From Bacteroidota bacterium (GTDB lineage: Bacteria; Bacteroidota; Rhodothermia; Rhodothermales; UBA10348), in assembly GCA_022571255.1 (NCBI GenBank), contig JACZYD010000020.1:1-35248 (forward strand): a stretch of DNA of 35,248 nt, read 5' to 3'. This document shows, in pieces, positions 19,401 to 30,149 of this stretch. Below the pieces are notes generated by a model. The model saw nothing but the letters and a program-made list of their open reading frames with translations. It did no database searches and was not told the origin of the DNA. Each line of letters opens with the position of its first letter. Within the stretch, counting starts at the first letter, position 1. The translations under genes were made by a program, and so were the position numbers.

Positions 19401-20768
19401 AATTAGAATGGGCTGAAATGCTTGAATACCAAGGCGATGCAGCGTAGGGGCACGGTTCAACAGTACCGGACGACCCTGAATAACCTTCTCGAGAATGTCC
19501 CACACGTCGGCAGTCCTGCGGTCCACGACCTTTTTCGCGCTTTTGACTGTTTTAACAATTCCGCGTTCAATCAGCTTGCGGATGATGAACGGTTTAAACA
19601 ATTCTACGGCCATCTCTTTAGGCAGACCGCACTGATGAAGATGCAACTCCGGTCCAACAACGATAACTGATCTACCGGAATAATCGACTCGTTTCCCGAG
19701 CAGATTCTGGCGGAAACGACCCTGCTTTCCTTTCAACATATCGGAAAGTGATTTCAACGCACGGTTCGAGTCTGAACGAACCGCATTCGCTTTGCGCGAG
19801 TTGTCGAACAGAGAATCGACCGCTTCCTGGAGCATCCGCTTCTCATTTCGCAGAATAACTTCAGGAGCCTTGATGTCAATGAGTCGCTTCAGCCTGTTGT
19901 TTCGGATGATGACACGGCGATACAGATCATTCAAGTCGCTGGTGGCAAATCGACCACCTTCCAACGGAACCAGAGGTCGCAATTCCGGAGGAATTACCGG
20001 AATAACGCGCATTACCATCCATTCAGGGCGGTTTTCCATACGCCTGTTTGATTCAAGGAAAGATTCCGTGATCGACATCCGCTTGAGAGCTTCGGACTTT
20101 CGCTGTTGGCTCGTTTCTGTTTTGATCTGGTAACGAAGTTCCTGGGACTGCATGCCCAGTTCCAGGCGACCCAGTAATTCCTCAATCGCCTCGCCTCCTA
20201 TTCGAGCAACAAACTTCTCTGGATCATCGTCCTCAAGTCGGTTGTTGTCTTCCCGAATCTGGTACAGAATGTTATAATATTCGTCTTCGGAGAGAAGCTG
20301 TTTCTCTTCAATCCCCAGACTCGAAGCGCCGCCTGGTTGAATGACCACATAGTTCTCGTAATAAACAATGCGCTCCAGGTCTTTCGAACGGATGCCCAGC
20401 AGGTGACCGATTTTATTGGGGAGCGTCTTGAAGTACCAGATGTGGACTACCGGTACACTGAGCGTAATATGTCCCATTCGCTCGCGCCTGACTGACTTCT
20501 GGGTTACCTCAACACCACACCGGTCACATATGATGCCTTTGTAGCGAATGCGCTTGTATTTGCCACAGTGGCATTCCCAATCCTTAACCGGACCAAATAT
20601 TTTCTCGCAGAAAAGTCCCTCCTTCTCTGGTTTGAACGAACGGTAGTTGATCGTCTCCGGCTTCAGAACTTCTCCGTACGAGCGCTCCAGAATGGCTTCC
20701 GGTGAGGCAAGACTGATCGTAATACTGCTGAAATTCTTCTTTATTTTCTGACTTTTTCCGTAAGGCAT
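16470..20768 (-). CDS. rpoC: DNA-directed RNA polymerase subunit beta'
   Basis: A 1432-residue beta' subunit. The N-terminal zinc site is intact (Cys66, Cys68, Cys81, Cys84 in [10 protein letters not shown] and [10 protein letters not shown]). The catalytic magnesium loop [14 protein letters not shown] is at about 472-485. The second zinc cluster ([19 protein letters not shown]) and the trigger-loop/bridge region [20 protein letters not shown] are also present. Length and the N-terminal [20 protein letters not shown] block are of the Bacteroidota/Rhodothermota style. It lies 79 bp after rpoB on the same strand, in the universal rpoBC order. No anomalies were seen. Its stop is followed within about 100 bp by an unrelated exported-protein gene, without a visible terminator. 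Confidence 0.99.
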   Translation of the reverse strand: MPYGKSQKIKKNFSSITISLASPEAILERSYGEVLKPETINYRSFKPEKEGLFCEKIFGPVKDWECHCGKYKRIRYKGIICDRCGVEVTQKSVRRERMGHITLSVPVVHIWYFKTLPNKIGHLLGIRSKDLERIVYYENYVVIQPGGASSLGIEEKQLLSEDEYYNILYQIREDNNRLEDDDPEKFVARIGGEAIEELLGRLELGMQSQELRYQIKTETSQQRKSEALKRMSITESFLESNRRMENRPEWMVMRVIPVIPPELRPLVPLEGGRFATSDLNDLYRRVIIRNNRLKRLIDIKAPEVILRNEKRMLQEAVDSLFDNSRKANAVRSDSNRALKSLSDMLKGKQGRFRQNLLGKRVDYSGRSVIVVGPELHLHQCGLPKEMAVELFKPFIIRKLIERGIVKTVKSAKKVVDRRTADVWDILEKVIQGRPVLLNRAPTLHRLGIQAFQPILIEGKAIQLHPLVCSAFNADFDGDQMAVHVPLSEDAALEAMLLMLSSHNILSPAHGGPVTVPTQDMVLGLYYMTKSRSGEKGEGSRYSSMTEARQAFDQEQVALHAKVVVRLDNGSLEETTMGRILFNEAVPADVGFINEVLTKKNLRNIIARVLKTTGFPETALFLDAIKRLGFERATQGGLTFSLADIVVPDDKEKLIEDASKRVEVARNNYAMGFITENERYNQVIDIWTHTNNEVSEVLFEALKKDMDGFNAIYMMADSGARGSKEQIRQLGGMRGLMAKPQKSLVGSAGEIIENPIISNFKEGLSVLEYFISTHGARKGLADTALKTADAGYLTRRLVDVAQDMTIRQMDCGTLRGLRISALKDHEDVVEPLADRILGRVSVHDVIDPLTDELLVGANDMIDEQKARQIAETSIEEVEIRSVLTCESRHGVCALCYGRNLGSGRPVEAGEAVGVIAAQSIGEPGTQLTLRTFHIGGTASRISAESTIATKFEGKVEYVNLRNVKVKTGDVKKKVVLSRQGEIRIIDSTESSRQLISYLIPYGADLMVMDGKTVEKGDILASWDPYNSVILSEMEGVVGYQDIIDGVTYREESDEQTGYKEKVVIESREKSLTPAILIKTKKGTVREYTLPTRARIQVDIGDKVPSGQILVKIPRQSAKTRDITGGLPRVTELFEARTPSDRSVVSEIDGVVSFGGRKRGSQEVIITSRDGTESKMYLVSMTKHMLVHENDFVRAGDALSDGQISPQDILSILGPRAVQEYLVNEIQEVYRLQGVTINDKHIETIVRQMMQKVRVVDSGDTALLEGQLVDKFVLEDLNDMLYDNFVVVDSGDSELTNGDLVDRRRLREVNSRMKRQDLKGVEVRDSQPCVADPVLLGITQAALSTDSFISAASFQETTKVLTEAAIKGKTDPLYGLKENVIVGHLIPAGTGQRQFKDIVVGSKTELKELQAAIGAPDDESEAPLKGSSLDAVEA

Positions 20769-20847
20769 ATTCGAACGGTTCGTTTAAATATCCAGTAAGT
20801 AGGCAAAACGTGGGGTCGAGCACCACTCAACCACATGCAATGCATGA

Positions 20848-23800
20848 TCAGTCCAAGATGACTTCGAGTCCGAGGCCCTGCAACTCTCTTATAAGCACAT
20901 TGAAACTCTCCGGCGTTCCGGGTTCCGGCATGGTCTCTCCCTTGACGATACACTCGTACGCCTTGGATCGTCCCTGTACATCGTCCGATTTGTATGTGAG
21001 CATTTCCTGCAGGACACTCGCCGCTCCATACGCGTAGAGCGCCCAGACTTCCATCTCACCGAGACGCTGGCCACCGAACTGTGCTTTACCACCCAGAGGC
21101 TGCTGTGTAATAAGACTGTATGGTCCAATCGAACGAGCGTGAATCTTGTTTTCCACCAGGTGACTGAGTTTAAGCATGTATATGTAACCCACCGTTGTTT
21201 TTTGATCGAACGGGGTTCCCAGGCGACCGTCATAAAGCTGTGCTCTACCGTCGGCCGGAAGACCTGCCTCTATCAGTTTTTCGGTTACATCGTCTTCCGT
21301 CGCACCGTCAAAAATCGGACTCGCGAAGCTCGTACCCAGTTTTTTGGCCGCCCAGCCAAGCAGTGTCTCATAGATCTGTCCCAGGTTCATTCGTGACGGA
21401 ACGCCCAGCGGATTGAGCACGATGTCAACCGGTGTTCCGTCCTCGAGGAACGGCATGTCTTCTACAGGCACAATTTTGGCAATTACACCTTTGTTTCCGT
21501 GACGCCCGGCCATCTTGTCACCAACCTGAATTTTCCTCTTTTTCGCGACATACACTTTGGCCAACTGAACAATTCCAGGTGGTAATTCGTCGCCCATCTG
21601 AATCCGATGCGTTTCCCTGCGTGAAATGCCCTGCAATTCTCGCTCTCGACGTTCATAATTACGAATGAGCGTTTTGACCAGCAGGTTCAGCTTATCGTCC
21701 GTCGTGAATTCAACGCGAGGGTCGAGCTGCAGCGGGATAAGATCTGAAAATGCTTCCTCCTTGATTACAGCCGCTTTCGTGACTACAACACGACCTTCAC
21801 GATCTGTGAAATCTTTCGCTTTTTTTCCAATGATCAGAGCAAAAAACTTTTTCCAGAAGCTGTCATTCAGATCTTTCAGACTTATTTCCAGATCGTTCTC
21901 GATTTCGGCGAGTCGTTTCTGTTCTACTTTTTTCGTCTCCGGATCCAGCTTTCTCCGACTGAACAGCTTGGTATCGATGACCACGCCCTTCATTCCCGGC
22001 GGTGCTTTCAGCGATGCATCTTTAACGTCGCCGGCTTTGTCTCCAAAAATGGCGCGAAGCAGTTTTTCTTCCGGCGTCGGATCAGACTCTCCCTTGGGAG
22101 TGATCTTTCCAACTATAATGTCTCCGGATTTGATCTCTGCACCTATTCGAATGATGCCTCGCTCGTCGAGGTCCTTGGTTGACTCTTCCGAGACGTTTGG
22201 AATCTCGCGCGTCAGTTCCTCTTCGCCTCGCTTCGTATCCCGAACCTGAAGTTCAAACTCCTCGATATGAATAGACGTGTACACATCGTCCGAAACGAGT
22301 CGCTCTGATATGACGATGGCATCCTCAAAATTATAGCCCCGCCACGGCATGAACGCAACGAGGACATTCTTACCCAGCGCCAATTCTCCGTGATCGGTTG
22401 CAAATCCATCGGTCAACACGTCACCTTTTTTGACGCGCTTTCCTGCACGGACTATCGGGTGCTGATTGATACACGTATCCTGATTGGTTCGTCTGAACTT
22501 GATCAGGTTATAGGACTTGACCGGTAGAGTGAACGAGGTCGCCTCGTCTTCCGGTTTCTGGTCATATCGAATCGTAATTCTCTTACTGTCGACATACATG
22601 ATCTGTCCGTTGCCTTCCGCAATAAGCACGGCACGTGAGTCCCTTGCAATACGTTCTTCAAGGCCGGTTCCAACAAGAGGGGCTTCGGAAATCAAAAGCG
22701 GAACAGCCTGCCGCTGCATGTTCGATCCCATGAGGGCACGGTTGGCATCGTCATGTTCCAGGAACGGAATCAGACTGGCAGCCGGAGACACAATCTGATC
22801 CGGTCCGACATCCATGAACTGAATATCCCCGGGTTCCCTGACCGGAAAATCTCCGCGAAAACGACATTTTACATATTTGTTGACAAACAGGCCGTTATCG
22901 TCAATTGGAGCGTTCGCCTGTGCAATCACGGCACTGTCCTCCTCTTCCGCCGTCAGGTACCTGATTCTGGTGGATACCTTGCCTTTCTTTACAACTCTGT
23001 AAGGTGTTTCTATAAAACCATATGAGTTGATCTGAGCGTGTACACAGAGCGACGAAATCAGGCCGATGTTGGGCCCTTCCGGGGTCTCAATCGGACATAA
23101 CCGTCCATAATGCGTGTAATGAACGTCTCGCACCTCAAATCCTGCGCGTTCCCTGGTCAACCCCCCCGGACCCAGAGCAGACATTCTTCTTTTGTGCGTC
23201 AGTTCGGCAAGTGGATTCGTCTGATCCATGAACTGACTGAGCTGATTCGTTCCGAAGAAGGTGTTGATCACGCTCGAAACCGTGCGTGCATTGACCAGAT
23301 CCTGAGGTGTGAATTTCTCAGCATCACGCATGTTCATGCGTTCCTTGATTGTACGCGCCATTCTGGCGAGACCAAGAGAAAACTGTGAGGCCAACTGCTC
23401 TCCGACAGAACGGACCCGACGATTTCCCAGGTGGTCAATATCGTCGACATTGCTTCGCCCGTTCTGAAGCAGAATCAACTCGTTGATGATAGCAATAATA
23501 TCATCCCGCGATAACGTCAGTCTCTTCAGATCCTCTTTCAAGTTCAAGCGAGAATTGATTCGGTACCGACCAACCTTACCCAGGTCATACCGTTTCTCGC
23601 TGAAAAACAGCCGTTCCAGTACACCGCGAGCCGTATCAATGTCAGGCGCCTCGGTGCCCCGAAGCTGCAAATACAGATATTCGAGCGCCTCTTCTTCCGA
23701 ATGTGTCGGATCGCGTTTAAGGGTATTGAGTAATGTCGTTTTATCCAGTTCGTCGCCATCCGTGGATTCCCGGACCATGAACACTTTGCCGATTCCAGCT

Positions 23801-24675
23801 TCTTTGAGAGTTTCGAAGTCAGCTTCAACCAGTTCATGCTGAGCAGGAAGAATAATCTCCCGCTCTTTCCTCTCTTCAAGAATCTCGCCCGTATCCTCGT
23901 CGACAACTTCTGTCATTCGTTCTACAGACACGGTGGCTGCAAGCCGGCGCCCGACATATTTACCGAACGACTTTTTGGTTTTTACGGAAACCTCGTCCGC
24001 CAGGTCAAACAGTCGAACGATTTCGCCGTTGGTTGAATAACCAAGCGCCCGAAGAAGTGTTGTAACCGGCAGTTTCTTCTTCCGGTCAATGTAGGCCCAC
24101 ATCATGTTGCCAACATCTGTCGAAAATTCGATCCAGGATCCACGAAACGGGATTACGCGGGCCGAATACAGATCGGTCCCATTCGGATGCACGCTCTGTC
24201 CAAAAAATACACCCGGACTTCGATGCAACTGGGATACCACAACTCTCTCAGCACCGTTGATTACGAACGTCCCCCTCGGTGTCATAAAGGGGAGATTACC
24301 CAGATACACTTCCTGCTCGATGGCCTCCTCTGCCTCGTCCTCATCTTCGTCTTCCTTACTCGAAAGCCTCAACTTTGCTTTCAACGGTACGGAAAAAGTC
24401 AATCCCTGAGCGATACACTCCTCTACGGAATGTTTCGGGGCATCGAGCTGATAATGAATAAACTCGAGCATGTATCTCTCCCGGCTGTCTTGAATCGGAA
24501 AGTGCGATTCAAATACCGCCTGCAATCCGAAAGGAAGACGCTCTTCCGGGGGTGTATCATCCTGAACGAATTCTCGATAGGATTTTAACTGCACATCGAG
24601 AAAATCCGGATAGTCTCGTACGGTCCGAATACGGGCGAAACTGGATCTTTTCGTTCTACTTTTGGCGCTGGACAT
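20848..24675 (-). CDS. rpoB: DNA-directed RNA polymerase subunit beta
   Basis: A 1275-residue beta subunit. The rifampicin-binding region [20 protein letters not shown] (about 478-497) followed by [15 protein letters not shown] has the usual sensitive residues: Gln481, Asp484, His494 and Ser499 match E. coli Q513, D516, H526 and S531. The active-site Lys/Arg region ([12 protein letters not shown]) and the C-terminal clamp anchor ([23 protein letters not shown]) are present. A short acidic insertion ([11 protein letters not shown], about 108-118) lies between the N-terminal lobes. The gene is preceded by a 146-bp spacer after rplL that contains a strong hairpin. It is followed by rpoC after 79 bp. 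Confidence 0.99.
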   Translation of the reverse strand: MSSAKSRTKRSSFARIRTVRDYPDFLDVQLKSYREFVQDDTPPEERLPFGLQAVFESHFPIQDSRERYMLEFIHYQLDAPKHSVEECIAQGLTFSVPLKAKLRLSSKEDEDEDEAEEAIEQEVYLGNLPFMTPRGTFVINGAERVVVSQLHRSPGVFFGQSVHPNGTDLYSARVIPFRGSWIEFSTDVGNMMWAYIDRKKKLPVTTLLRALGYSTNGEIVRLFDLADEVSVKTKKSFGKYVGRRLAATVSVERMTEVVDEDTGEILEERKEREIILPAQHELVEADFETLKEAGIGKVFMVRESTDGDELDKTTLLNTLKRDPTHSEEEALEYLYLQLRGTEAPDIDTARGVLERLFFSEKRYDLGKVGRYRINSRLNLKEDLKRLTLSRDDIIAIINELILLQNGRSNVDDIDHLGNRRVRSVGEQLASQFSLGLARMARTIKERMNMRDAEKFTPQDLVNARTVSSVINTFFGTNQLSQFMDQTNPLAELTHKRRMSALGPGGLTRERAGFEVRDVHYTHYGRLCPIETPEGPNIGLISSLCVHAQINSYGFIETPYRVVKKGKVSTRIRYLTAEEEDSAVIAQANAPIDDNGLFVNKYVKCRFRGDFPVREPGDIQFMDVGPDQIVSPAASLIPFLEHDDANRALMGSNMQRQAVPLLISEAPLVGTGLEERIARDSRAVLIAEGNGQIMYVDSKRITIRYDQKPEDEATSFTLPVKSYNLIKFRRTNQDTCINQHPIVRAGKRVKKGDVLTDGFATDHGELALGKNVLVAFMPWRGYNFEDAIVISERLVSDDVYTSIHIEEFELQVRDTKRGEEELTREIPNVSEESTKDLDERGIIRIGAEIKSGDIIVGKITPKGESDPTPEEKLLRAIFGDKAGDVKDASLKAPPGMKGVVIDTKLFSRRKLDPETKKVEQKRLAEIENDLEISLKDLNDSFWKKFFALIIGKKAKDFTDREGRVVVTKAAVIKEEAFSDLIPLQLDPRVEFTTDDKLNLLVKTLIRNYERRERELQGISRRETHRIQMGDELPPGIVQLAKVYVAKKRKIQVGDKMAGRHGNKGVIAKIVPVEDMPFLEDGTPVDIVLNPLGVPSRMNLGQIYETLLGWAAKKLGTSFASPIFDGATEDDVTEKLIEAGLPADGRAQLYDGRLGTPFDQKTTVGYIYMLKLSHLVENKIHARSIGPYSLITQQPLGGKAQFGGQRLGEMEVWALYAYGAASVLQEMLTYKSDDVQGRSKAYECIVKGETMPEPGTPESFNVLIRELQGLGLEVILD

Positions 24676-24738
24676 AATTCAGACAAATTCCGTAAATGGG
24701 GGCGCGAATTTCAGCACAGCGTGTCTGTGCGTGCTGGA

Positions 24739-24779
24739 TGCACCAGAAGCCGATCCCGAAAACGGGACCGGTCGGTGCA
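24739..24779 (-). promoter_or_regulatory. Strong hairpin in the rplL-rpoB spacer
   Basis: In the transcript, CCGGTCCCG pairs with CGGGATCGG around a UUUU loop (24750-24771; one G-U pair). An outer TGCACC/GGTGCA stem (24774-24779 with 24739-24744) extends it. There is no T-run after it, so it is not a classical terminator. In E. coli the same spacer holds an attenuator and an RNase III processing site that set the L7/L12 to RNA polymerase ratio; a comparable role here is an inference. Confidence 0.55.
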
Positions 24780-24821
24780 GATCAATACCGGGAAACTCCC
24801 TGGACTTCATATAACAGGCCG

Positions 24822-25199
24822 TTACTTGAGTTCTACCGTCGCTCCGGCTTCTTCCAGTTTTGTCTTAACCTGTTCGGCTTCGTCTTTCGACACCGCCTCC
24901 TTTATCGTGCTCGGGGCGCTGTCAACCACTTCTTTCGCCTCTTTCAGGCCGAGCCCGGTCAAAGAGCGCACTTCCTTGATCACGTTGATTTTTTTATCGC
25001 CGATCGCAGTCAGAATTACATCAAATTCTGTCTGCTCTTCTTCGGCAGGAGCTCCATCACCACCACCCGGACCGGCAACCGCAACGGCCGTTGCTGCCGG
25101 TTTGATTCCATATTCATCTTCGAGTAGTGTTGCAAGATCGCTTGCATCTTTGATGGTCAGGTTAACAAGCTGTTCAGCAAGTTCTTTAATATCAGACAT
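24822..25199 (-). CDS. rplL: 50S ribosomal protein L7/L12
   Basis: A 125-residue stalk protein. The N-terminal dimerisation domain ([20 protein letters not shown]) is joined by a flexible Ala/Gly/Pro hinge ([19 protein letters not shown]) to the C-terminal factor-binding domain ([19 protein letters not shown], ending [15 protein letters not shown]). It recruits and stimulates the GTPase factors EF-Tu, EF-G and IF2 on the ribosome. The start is supported by a ribosome site (AGAGGAAAA) about ten bases upstream. It lies 151 bp after rplJ in the usual rplJL order. The rplJ-rplL gap is fairly long and AT-richer but shows no confident promoter. Confidence 0.98.
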   Translation of the reverse strand: MSDIKELAEQLVNLTIKDASDLATLLEDEYGIKPAATAVAVAGPGGGDGAPAEEEQTEFDVILTAIGDKKINVIKEVRSLTGLGLKEAKEVVDSAPSTIKEAVSKDEAEQVKTKLEEAGATVELK

Positions 25200-25350
25200 T
25201 TTTTATTTTCCTCTATCCTGCAACGGTCTCTGCCTTTAAGCTGCGTTGCAATTATGGGTTCAGGGTTATCGGATTGTACTACTTTGTGTTATAAATCTGG
25301 TCTGTCTGGTCAAATCGTTGACGCACGATACGCATCCCGGGCTGTAAGCC

Positions 25351-25881
25351 TTACGCTTCTTCTTTCTCGGAAATTGTCTTAATGGCTCCGACTAAATTGC
25401 TGCCCTGCGCCTGCAAACCACCTATAATATTCACAACAGGCGCCATCAGCAGCGTCAGAATATCACCAAGTATTTCAGTTTTCGATTTCAGTCGGGCCAG
25501 CGCGTTCAGAGCGGTCTCATCATACACCGCACCTTCCACGTGGGCGCCCTTCAACTTCGGAATTTCCAGCTTCATCTCAGCCAGAAAATTCTTGATGACA
25601 CGAGCCGGACCGGATGGATCTTCGGTAAATGCTACAGCTATCGGACCCTCCAATTGACCGTAGATATCATCATAACCACCTACCTCATCCATGGCTCTTT
25701 TAAGCAGCGTATTCTTTACCACCGAGTACTCTACACCGGCCTCTCGAAACTTTCCACGCAACTGCGTGACCTGATCGACTGTCAATCCAGAATAATTGGT
25801 GAGATAGATTGTCGAAGCATTCTGAAGACGTCCCACCAGTTCTTCCACCTGGACTATCTTCTGTTCTTTCGTCATTGCCAT
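25351..25881 (-). CDS. rplJ: 50S ribosomal protein L10
   Basis: A 176-residue L10, the stalk base that anchors L7/L12 dimers through its C-terminal helix. Family features are the N-terminal [39 protein letters not shown], the [13 protein letters not shown] block and [20 protein letters not shown]. The ATG at 25881 is used here; a second in-frame ATG two codons later (25875) would be equally plausible. The gap to rplA is only 82 bp. It does not contain an obvious version of the long L10 leader known from Proteobacteria and Firmicutes. Confidence 0.98.
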   Translation of the reverse strand: MAMTKEQKIVQVEELVGRLQNASTIYLTNYSGLTVDQVTQLRGKFREAGVEYSVVKNTLLKRAMDEVGGYDDIYGQLEGPIAVAFTEDPSGPARVIKNFLAEMKLEIPKLKGAHVEGAVYDETALNALARLKSKTEILGDILTLLMAPVVNIIGGLQAQGSNLVGAIKTISEKEEA

Positions 25882-25963
25882 CGTTAAATACAGAGTCTAT
25901 CCCGCTGGGCGGGGTCAAAAATCGTAATATTTCTTACGCTAATATTTCCTGTCGCCGTGTTTC

Positions 25964-26674
25964 TTATCTCAGCGAAGCGAGCACGCTGCTTCGATCCAGT
26001 GTGATCCCCGGACCCATCGTAGTAGAAATTGTTATCGAATGCACGTACGTGCCTTTCGCCGTCGAAGGGCGCAACCGGAGCACCTCTCTCAAAAATGCTT
26101 CCGTGTTTTCGCAAATCTGGGCCTCAGAAAAAGAAGCTTTTCCGATGGCGCTGTGCAGGATTCCAAATTTGTCCACGCGGAAGTCGATTTTACCTGCTTT
26201 TACTTCCTTGACCGCTTCTGCGACATTCATAGTGACGGTCCCGCTTTTCGGATTCGGCATGAGGCCGCGGGGGCCCAGAACCCTCCCGAGACGGCCAACC
26301 AGCGCCATCACATCAGGAGTCGCAATCAGAACGTCGAAGTCCGTCCAGCCTTTTTTCTGGATTTTTTCTACATAATCTTCGAGACCTACAAAATCAGCTC
26401 CCGCTTCTGTGGCTTCTCCCTGCTTGGCTTCATTTGCCAGGACCAATACGCGAACCTCTTTGCCGGTTCCGTGCGGAAGCGCAACAGTACCTCGAACCAT
26501 CTGGTCTGCATGACGCGGATCTACACCAAGTTTGACGTCGATGTCTACAGATTCGTCAAATTTTGCCGAAGCAGTTTTTTTAAGCACCTCTACTGCTTCA
26601 CTGACACCAATCGATCCCTCGAGTTCATCGATAAACTTCTTGATCTCCTGGTATCGTTTTCCTCTCTTTGCCAT
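25964..26674 (-). CDS. rplA: 50S ribosomal protein L1
   Basis: A 236-residue L1 counted from the ATG at 26674 ([18 protein letters not shown]); the frame is open further upstream but without homology. Conserved L1 blocks include [60 protein letters not shown] and [21 protein letters not shown]1 forms the mobile stalk at the ribosomal E site. In many bacteria it also represses its own operon by binding the rplK leader. A structured leader is present upstream of rplK in this window, which fits that circuit. Confidence 0.98.
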   Translation of the reverse strand: MAKRGKRYQEIKKFIDELEGSIGVSEAVEVLKKTASAKFDESVDIDVKLGVDPRHADQMVRGTVALPHGTGKEVRVLVLANEAKQGEATEAGADFVGLEDYVEKIQKKGWTDFDVLIATPDVMALVGRLGRVLGPRGLMPNPKSGTVTMNVAEAVKEVKAGKIDFRVDKFGILHSAIGKASFSEAQICENTEAFLREVLRLRPSTAKGTYVHSITISTTMGPGITLDRSSVLASLR

Positions 26675-26768
26675 AATTAGAAAAATATTCGCGGTACAAA
26701 CGCCCGTTGGTCGCGGCCCGGGCTCCCGCAGGTTTCCATACAATATCGACCACCGGACGCCCCGGCAA

Positions 26769-27209
26769 TCAGGCCACTTTCGGTCGGCCTTTGACCTTGA
26801 TTCCCATGGACCGTGCGGTACCGGCAATCATCGCCGCTCCCTGTGAAAGATCAAACGCGTTTAAATCTTCCATTTTCTGTTCCGCAATATTCAGGCATTG
26901 CTGCCACGTAACTGTCCCGGCATGCTCCCGGAGAGGATCAGCCGAACCCGATTTAATTCGGGCAGCAGTTTTGAGTAATTCCGCAGCAGGCGGACTCTTT
27001 ACGATAAAAGAGAATGTTTTGTCTGCGTAAACGGTGATGACAACCGGAAGAATAAGTCCCATGCGATCCTGCGTAGCAGCATTGAACTGCTTACAGAAAT
27101 CCATGATATTTACGCCGTGCTGTCCGAGCGCCGGACCGATCGGTGGCGCGGGATTGGCCTGACCAGCTCTTACCTGGAGCTTGATATAGCCGTCAATTTT
27201 TTTTGCCAT
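26769..27209 (-). CDS. rplK: 50S ribosomal protein L11
   Basis: A 146-residue L11 counted from the ATG at 27209 ([20 protein letters not shown]). The N-terminal proline-rich loop [20 protein letters not shown], which contacts the GTPase centre and thiostrepton site, is intact. The C-terminal RNA-binding domain ends [18 protein letters not shown]11 supports factor-dependent GTPase and stringent-response signalling through RelA-type enzymes. It is the first gene of the rplKA pair, 94 bp before rplA, and has a large hairpin leader immediately upstream. Confidence 0.98.
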   Translation of the reverse strand: MAKKIDGYIKLQVRAGQANPAPPIGPALGQHGVNIMDFCKQFNAATQDRMGLILPVVITVYADKTFSFIVKSPPAAELLKTAARIKSGSADPLREHAGTVTWQQCLNIAEQKMEDLNAFDLSQGAAMIAGTARSMGIKVKGRPKVA

Positions 27210-27236
27210 GTATGTATGCGGTTCAAACGCCGTGGG

Positions 27237-27291
27237 GCCGGCTCCCGCCAAGGTATATGCTAAAAGCCTTTAGCCAACATATAAAGCCGGC
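27237..27291 (-). promoter_or_regulatory. Hairpin leader of rplK, candidate L1 autoregulatory site
   Basis: On the transcript a 7-bp outer stem GCCGGCT/AGCCGGC (27285-27291 with 27237-27243) encloses an inner hairpin GCTAAA-GGCT-TTTAGC (27259-27274) with asymmetric internal loops. The element ends 28 bases before the rplK ATG. In E. coli and archaea L1 binds the leader of its operon at a hairpin that mimics its 23S rRNA site. Location and the asymmetric-loop architecture agree with this, but the critical L1 contact bases were not verified. Confidence 0.5.
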
Positions 27292-27367
27292 AAAGCAAGT
27301 GGGTTCCGTCAGGAATTCCATGTCCGGTTAAGTCAGTGTGAAATTTCACCAACCCTGTGGACAGAAC

Positions 27368-27925
27368 TTAATCCTCCCGTTCGATCTGGAGGTAGTCCAG
27401 TTCCAGTGGAGTTTTACGTCCAAAAATCGAAACCATCACCCTGACTTTCATTTTGTCCGCGAAAACCTCGTCAACCGTTCCATTAAAATTGTTGAACGGC
27501 CCGTCAACCACTTTGATGAGATCACCCGTTCGAAATGGAATTTCGGGTTGTTCTCCAGCTTCGCGCGCCTCATCCATTTTACCCATAATGCGATCCACCT
27601 CGTCGGGCCTGAGGGCTGTCGGCTCGTCGGCAGTCGTAAGAAATCCTACCACAGCGGGTACGCCACCGATGACATGCTTCAATTGGTTATCCAACACCGC
27701 ATTAATCAAAATGTAGCCGGGGAAAAATCGCTTCTCGCGAGTGCGCTTCTTGCCGGCGCGCATTTCGAACACGGTCTCAGTCGGAATCATGATTTCCTTG
27801 AGTTTGTCCGTTAATCCGAGTCGATCGATTTCCTGTTCGAGGTATTCCTTCACTTTCTTCTCATGACCTGAGAAGGTGCGAAGGACATACCATTTATAAA
27901 TCGGTTTGAGTGTGGCCGTCTCCAT
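27368..27925 (-). CDS. nusG: Transcription termination/antitermination factor NusG
   Basis: From the ATG at 27925 the product is 185 residues. An in-frame TTG at 27937 would add four residues and is less likely. The N-terminal NGN domain begins YKWYVLRTFSGHEKKVKEYL and includes RFFPGYILINAVLDNQLKHV. The C-terminal KOW domain is FRTGDLIKVVDGPFNNFNGT. NusG binds RNA polymerase and links it to Rho, the ribosome or antitermination complexes. It sits in the universal secE-nusG-rplK order, 74 bp after secE and 158 bp before rplK. Confidence 0.97.
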   Translation of the reverse strand: METATLKPIYKWYVLRTFSGHEKKVKEYLEQEIDRLGLTDKLKEIMIPTETVFEMRAGKKRTREKRFFPGYILINAVLDNQLKHVIGGVPAVVGFLTTADEPTALRPDEVDRIMGKMDEAREAGEQPEIPFRTGDLIKVVDGPFNNFNGTVDEVFADKMKVRVMVSIFGRKTPLELDYLQIERED

Positions 27926-27999
27926 TTCGATGTGCAAAGTTATTGGTGATAAGGCATTTTACAACCAATCCGGGCGCTACACGTAATCGCCCAGAATAC

Positions 28000-28182
28000 C
28001 TATCTGTAGATTACTTCGAGTACCGTGCTGATCGTTCGATCGGTCACGAATATCAAAATGGAAATAACGACGGTAGCTAAAATTGTGATGAGCGTATTGC
28101 TGGTAAGCTCCTTCCGGCTGGGCCAACTCACTTTCCTCATTTCTTTGCTGACTTCTTCCAGATACCTTGTGATGCTGATCAT
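28000..28182 (-). CDS. secE: Preprotein translocase subunit SecE
   Basis: A 60-residue single-span SecE. The amphipathic cytoplasmic helix carries the family motif KEMRKVSWPSRKELTSNTL, followed by one membrane helix (LITILATVVISILIFVTD). It clamps SecY in the inner membrane. The short form without the extra E. coli-type helices is normal for most bacteria. It lies directly after a 40-bp tandem duplication and tRNA-Trp, in the standard place before nusG. Confidence 0.96.
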   Translation of the reverse strand: MISITRYLEEVSKEMRKVSWPSRKELTSNTLITILATVVISILIFVTDRTISTVLEVIYR

Positions 28183-28197
28183 TTGTGATAATTCTTG

Positions 28198-28286
28198 ATT
28201 CCGATTTAGTTCTGTGCGATGTCAATTAAGGCACCGCATTCCGATTTAGTTCTGTGCGATGTCCATTGAGGCACCGCATTCCGTTT
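28198..28286. repeat. 40-bp tandem duplication upstream of secE
   Basis: Two head-to-tail copies of a 40-bp unit (28198-28237 and 28238-28277) differ at only two positions (CAATTAAG against CCATTGAG). A partial third copy follows (ATTCCG, 28278-28283). The array fills most of the space between tRNA-Trp and secE, so it lies in the mRNA leader or promoter of secE. Each copy contains TTGACATCGC- or TGGACATCGC-like sequence on the minus strand, the former resembling a -35 element, but no matching -10 was confirmed. Confidence 0.92.
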
Positions 28287-28376
28287 CACCTCTTTTTCGA
28301 ATAAAGCCTTTCAATAAGTCAACACTGCTAACCGTTAACGCGTGATTCCGTTTCAGGAATTCCGGTCGCATATCTG

Positions 28377-28450
<74 letters not shown>

Positions 28451-28477
28451 TCGCGGTGTCCTGAATCGACCGCAGCC

Positions 28478-29668
28478 CTAATCCGTAATTTTAGATACCA
28501 CACCGGCGCCGACCGTTCGACCGCCTTCACGGATAGCGAAGCGGAGCCCCTGCTCCATGGCGATGGGCACGATCAGTTTCACCTTGAACTGTGTGTTGTC
28601 GCCAGGCATCACCATCTCTACACCGTCCGGCAGCTCAATATCGCCCGTCACGTCGGTCGTGCGAAAGTAGAACTGAGGTCGATATCCTTTGAAGAAAGGC
28701 GTATGACGGCCTCCTTCATCTTTCGAGAGAATGTACACCTCGGCTTCAAATGTTTTGTGCGGCTCTACGCTGCCCGGCTTTACGACAACCATGCCGCGCT
28801 CCACCGAGTCTTTATCAACTCCGCGAAGCAGCAGACCCACGTTGTCACCCGCCTGACCCGAATCGAGGAGCTTGCGAAACATCTCGACCCCCGTTACCGT
28901 CGTCGTCTGTTTCTCTTCCTGCATGCCGATGATCTCCACCGCCTCGCCTATCTTCACCACGCCGCGCTCGATCCTTCCCGTCGTAACCGTGCCACGGCCC
29001 GTGATCGAAAATACGTCCTCGATGGGCATCAAAAATGGCTTCTCCAGGTCGCGGTCCGGAGTCGGAATGTAGGAGTCGACCGCGTTCATGAGATCCATGA
29101 TCTTCTCCTCCCACTTCTCCTCGCCGTTGAGTGCGCCGAGAGCCGAACCCTGAATGACCGGAATGTCATCGCCCGGAAATTCGTACATGTCGAGAAGTTC
29201 GCGGATTTCCATCTCGACGAGCTCCAGCAGCTCGTCGTCGTCAACAAGGTCTACCTTGTTCATGAACACCACGATAAAGGGTACCCCCACCTGACGGGCC
29301 AGCAAAATGTGCTCGCGCGTCTGAGGCATCGGACCGTCCGTGGCCGCTACCACCACGATCGCACCGTCCATCTGCGCCGCGCCCGTGACCATGTTCTTGA
29401 CATAGTCGGCATGGCCCGGGCAGTCCACATGCGCATAGTGACGCGCTTCCGTCTCGTATTCCACGTGTGCGGTCGCAATCGTGATGCCGCGCTCGCGCTC
29501 CTCGGGTGCATTGTCGATCGAATCGAACGATCGAAGCTCGTTGCCCTCTACGTGTTTGGACAGCACCATCGTGATCGCTGCCGTAAGCGTTGTCTTGCCA
29601 TGGTCCACGTGACCAATCGTTCCTACGTTGACGTGAGGCTTGGTGCGCTCAAATTTCTCTTTCGCCAT
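28478..29668 (-). CDS. tuf: Elongation factor Tu
   Basis: A 396-residue EF-Tu of usual length that delivers aminoacyl-tRNA to the ribosome. The GTP-binding motifs are all present: GHVDHGKTT (19-27), [12 protein letters not shown], and the NKVD of [10 protein letters not shown]. The switch-I block ERERGITI and the C-terminal barrels ([20 protein letters not shown], ending [12 protein letters not shown]) are also present. It is flanked by a four-tRNA cluster upstream and tRNA-Trp downstream. Its G+C looks higher than that of its neighbours, as expected for a strongly codon-biased highly expressed gene. Only one copy is in this window, but many genomes have two. Confidence 0.99.
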   Translation of the reverse strand: MAKEKFERTKPHVNVGTIGHVDHGKTTLTAAITMVLSKHVEGNELRSFDSIDNAPEERERGITIATAHVEYETEARHYAHVDCPGHADYVKNMVTGAAQMDGAIVVVAATDGPMPQTREHILLARQVGVPFIVVFMNKVDLVDDDELLELVEMEIRELLDMYEFPGDDIPVIQGSALGALNGEEKWEEKIMDLMNAVDSYIPTPDRDLEKPFLMPIEDVFSITGRGTVTTGRIERGVVKIGEAVEIIGMQEEKQTTTVTGVEMFRKLLDSGQAGDNVGLLLRGVDKDSVERGMVVVKPGSVEPHKTFEAEVYILSKDEGGRHTPFFKGYRPQFYFRTTDVTGDIELPDGVEMVMPGDNTQFKVKLIVPIAMEQGLRFAIREGGRTVGAGVVSKITD

Positions 29669-29765
29669 GTCTTTATTTGACCGGATTAAATTGCATCTGC
29701 TTTCGGGTCAATTTGCAGATCTTAAAAATACGTGCGTCCTGTAACCGACATACCCCTGTCAGTTG

Positions 29766-29837
<72 letters not shown>

Positions 29838-29909
29838 CGAAAATCCAGGCTCTGATGGATCAGAGGCCCCGTCTTCTTTTTTTGATCTTCTACTCTTTTC
29901 AATTTCCTG

Positions 29910-29982
29910 AGCGGGAGACGAGATTCGAACTCGCGACCCTCAGCTTGGAAGGCTGATGCTCTACCAACTGAGCTACTCCCGC
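29910..29982 (-). tRNA. tRNA-Gly (anticodon TCC)
   Basis: Minus-strand cloverleaf with acceptor GCGGGAG/CTCCCGC, D-arm GCTC...GAGC, anticodon stem TCAGC/GCTGA around CTTCCAA (TCC, glycine), and T-arm GCGAG-TTCGAAT-CTCGT. Third in the cluster, 7 bp after tRNA-Tyr. Confidence 0.96.
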
Positions 29983-29989
29983 TAACGTG

Positions 29990-30072
29990 TGGACAGGGGA
30001 GGATTCGAACCTCCGAAGTCGAAAGACACTGGATTTACAGTCCAGCCCGGTTGACCGCTTCGGTACCTGTCC
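29990..30072 (-). tRNA. tRNA-Tyr (anticodon GTA)
   Basis: Minus-strand class II tRNA with acceptor GGACAGG/CCTGTCC, anticodon stem CTGGA/TCCAG around CTGTAAA (GTA, tyrosine), and a long variable arm (GTCTTTCGACTTC). The T-arm is GGAGG-TTCGAAT-CCTCC. The 83-nt length reflects the variable arm. Second in the cluster. Confidence 0.96.
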
Positions 30073-30149
30073 AGGTTTCCAGGATCCTGATTCATCGGAT
30101 TCTGATCAATACATGCTGACAGAGTGACCGAAGTCGTCATCCGTCTCTG

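Noticed and set aside
23160-23245. Rifampicin-resistance substitutions in rpoB
   Set aside because: The four main contact residues match the sensitive form.
24739-24779. Intrinsic terminator between rplL and rpoB
   Set aside because: The hairpin is strong but no T-run follows on the minus strand, so full termination is unlikely.
25882-25963. L10 leader RNA upstream of rplJ
   Set aside because: The rplA-rplJ gap is only 82 bp and shows no matching structure.
28703-29680. 325-codon plus-strand open frame opposite tuf
   Set aside because: It is a shadow of the strongly codon-biased EF-Tu gene; composition (many His, Arg, Val) reflects antisense reading and no family motif appears.
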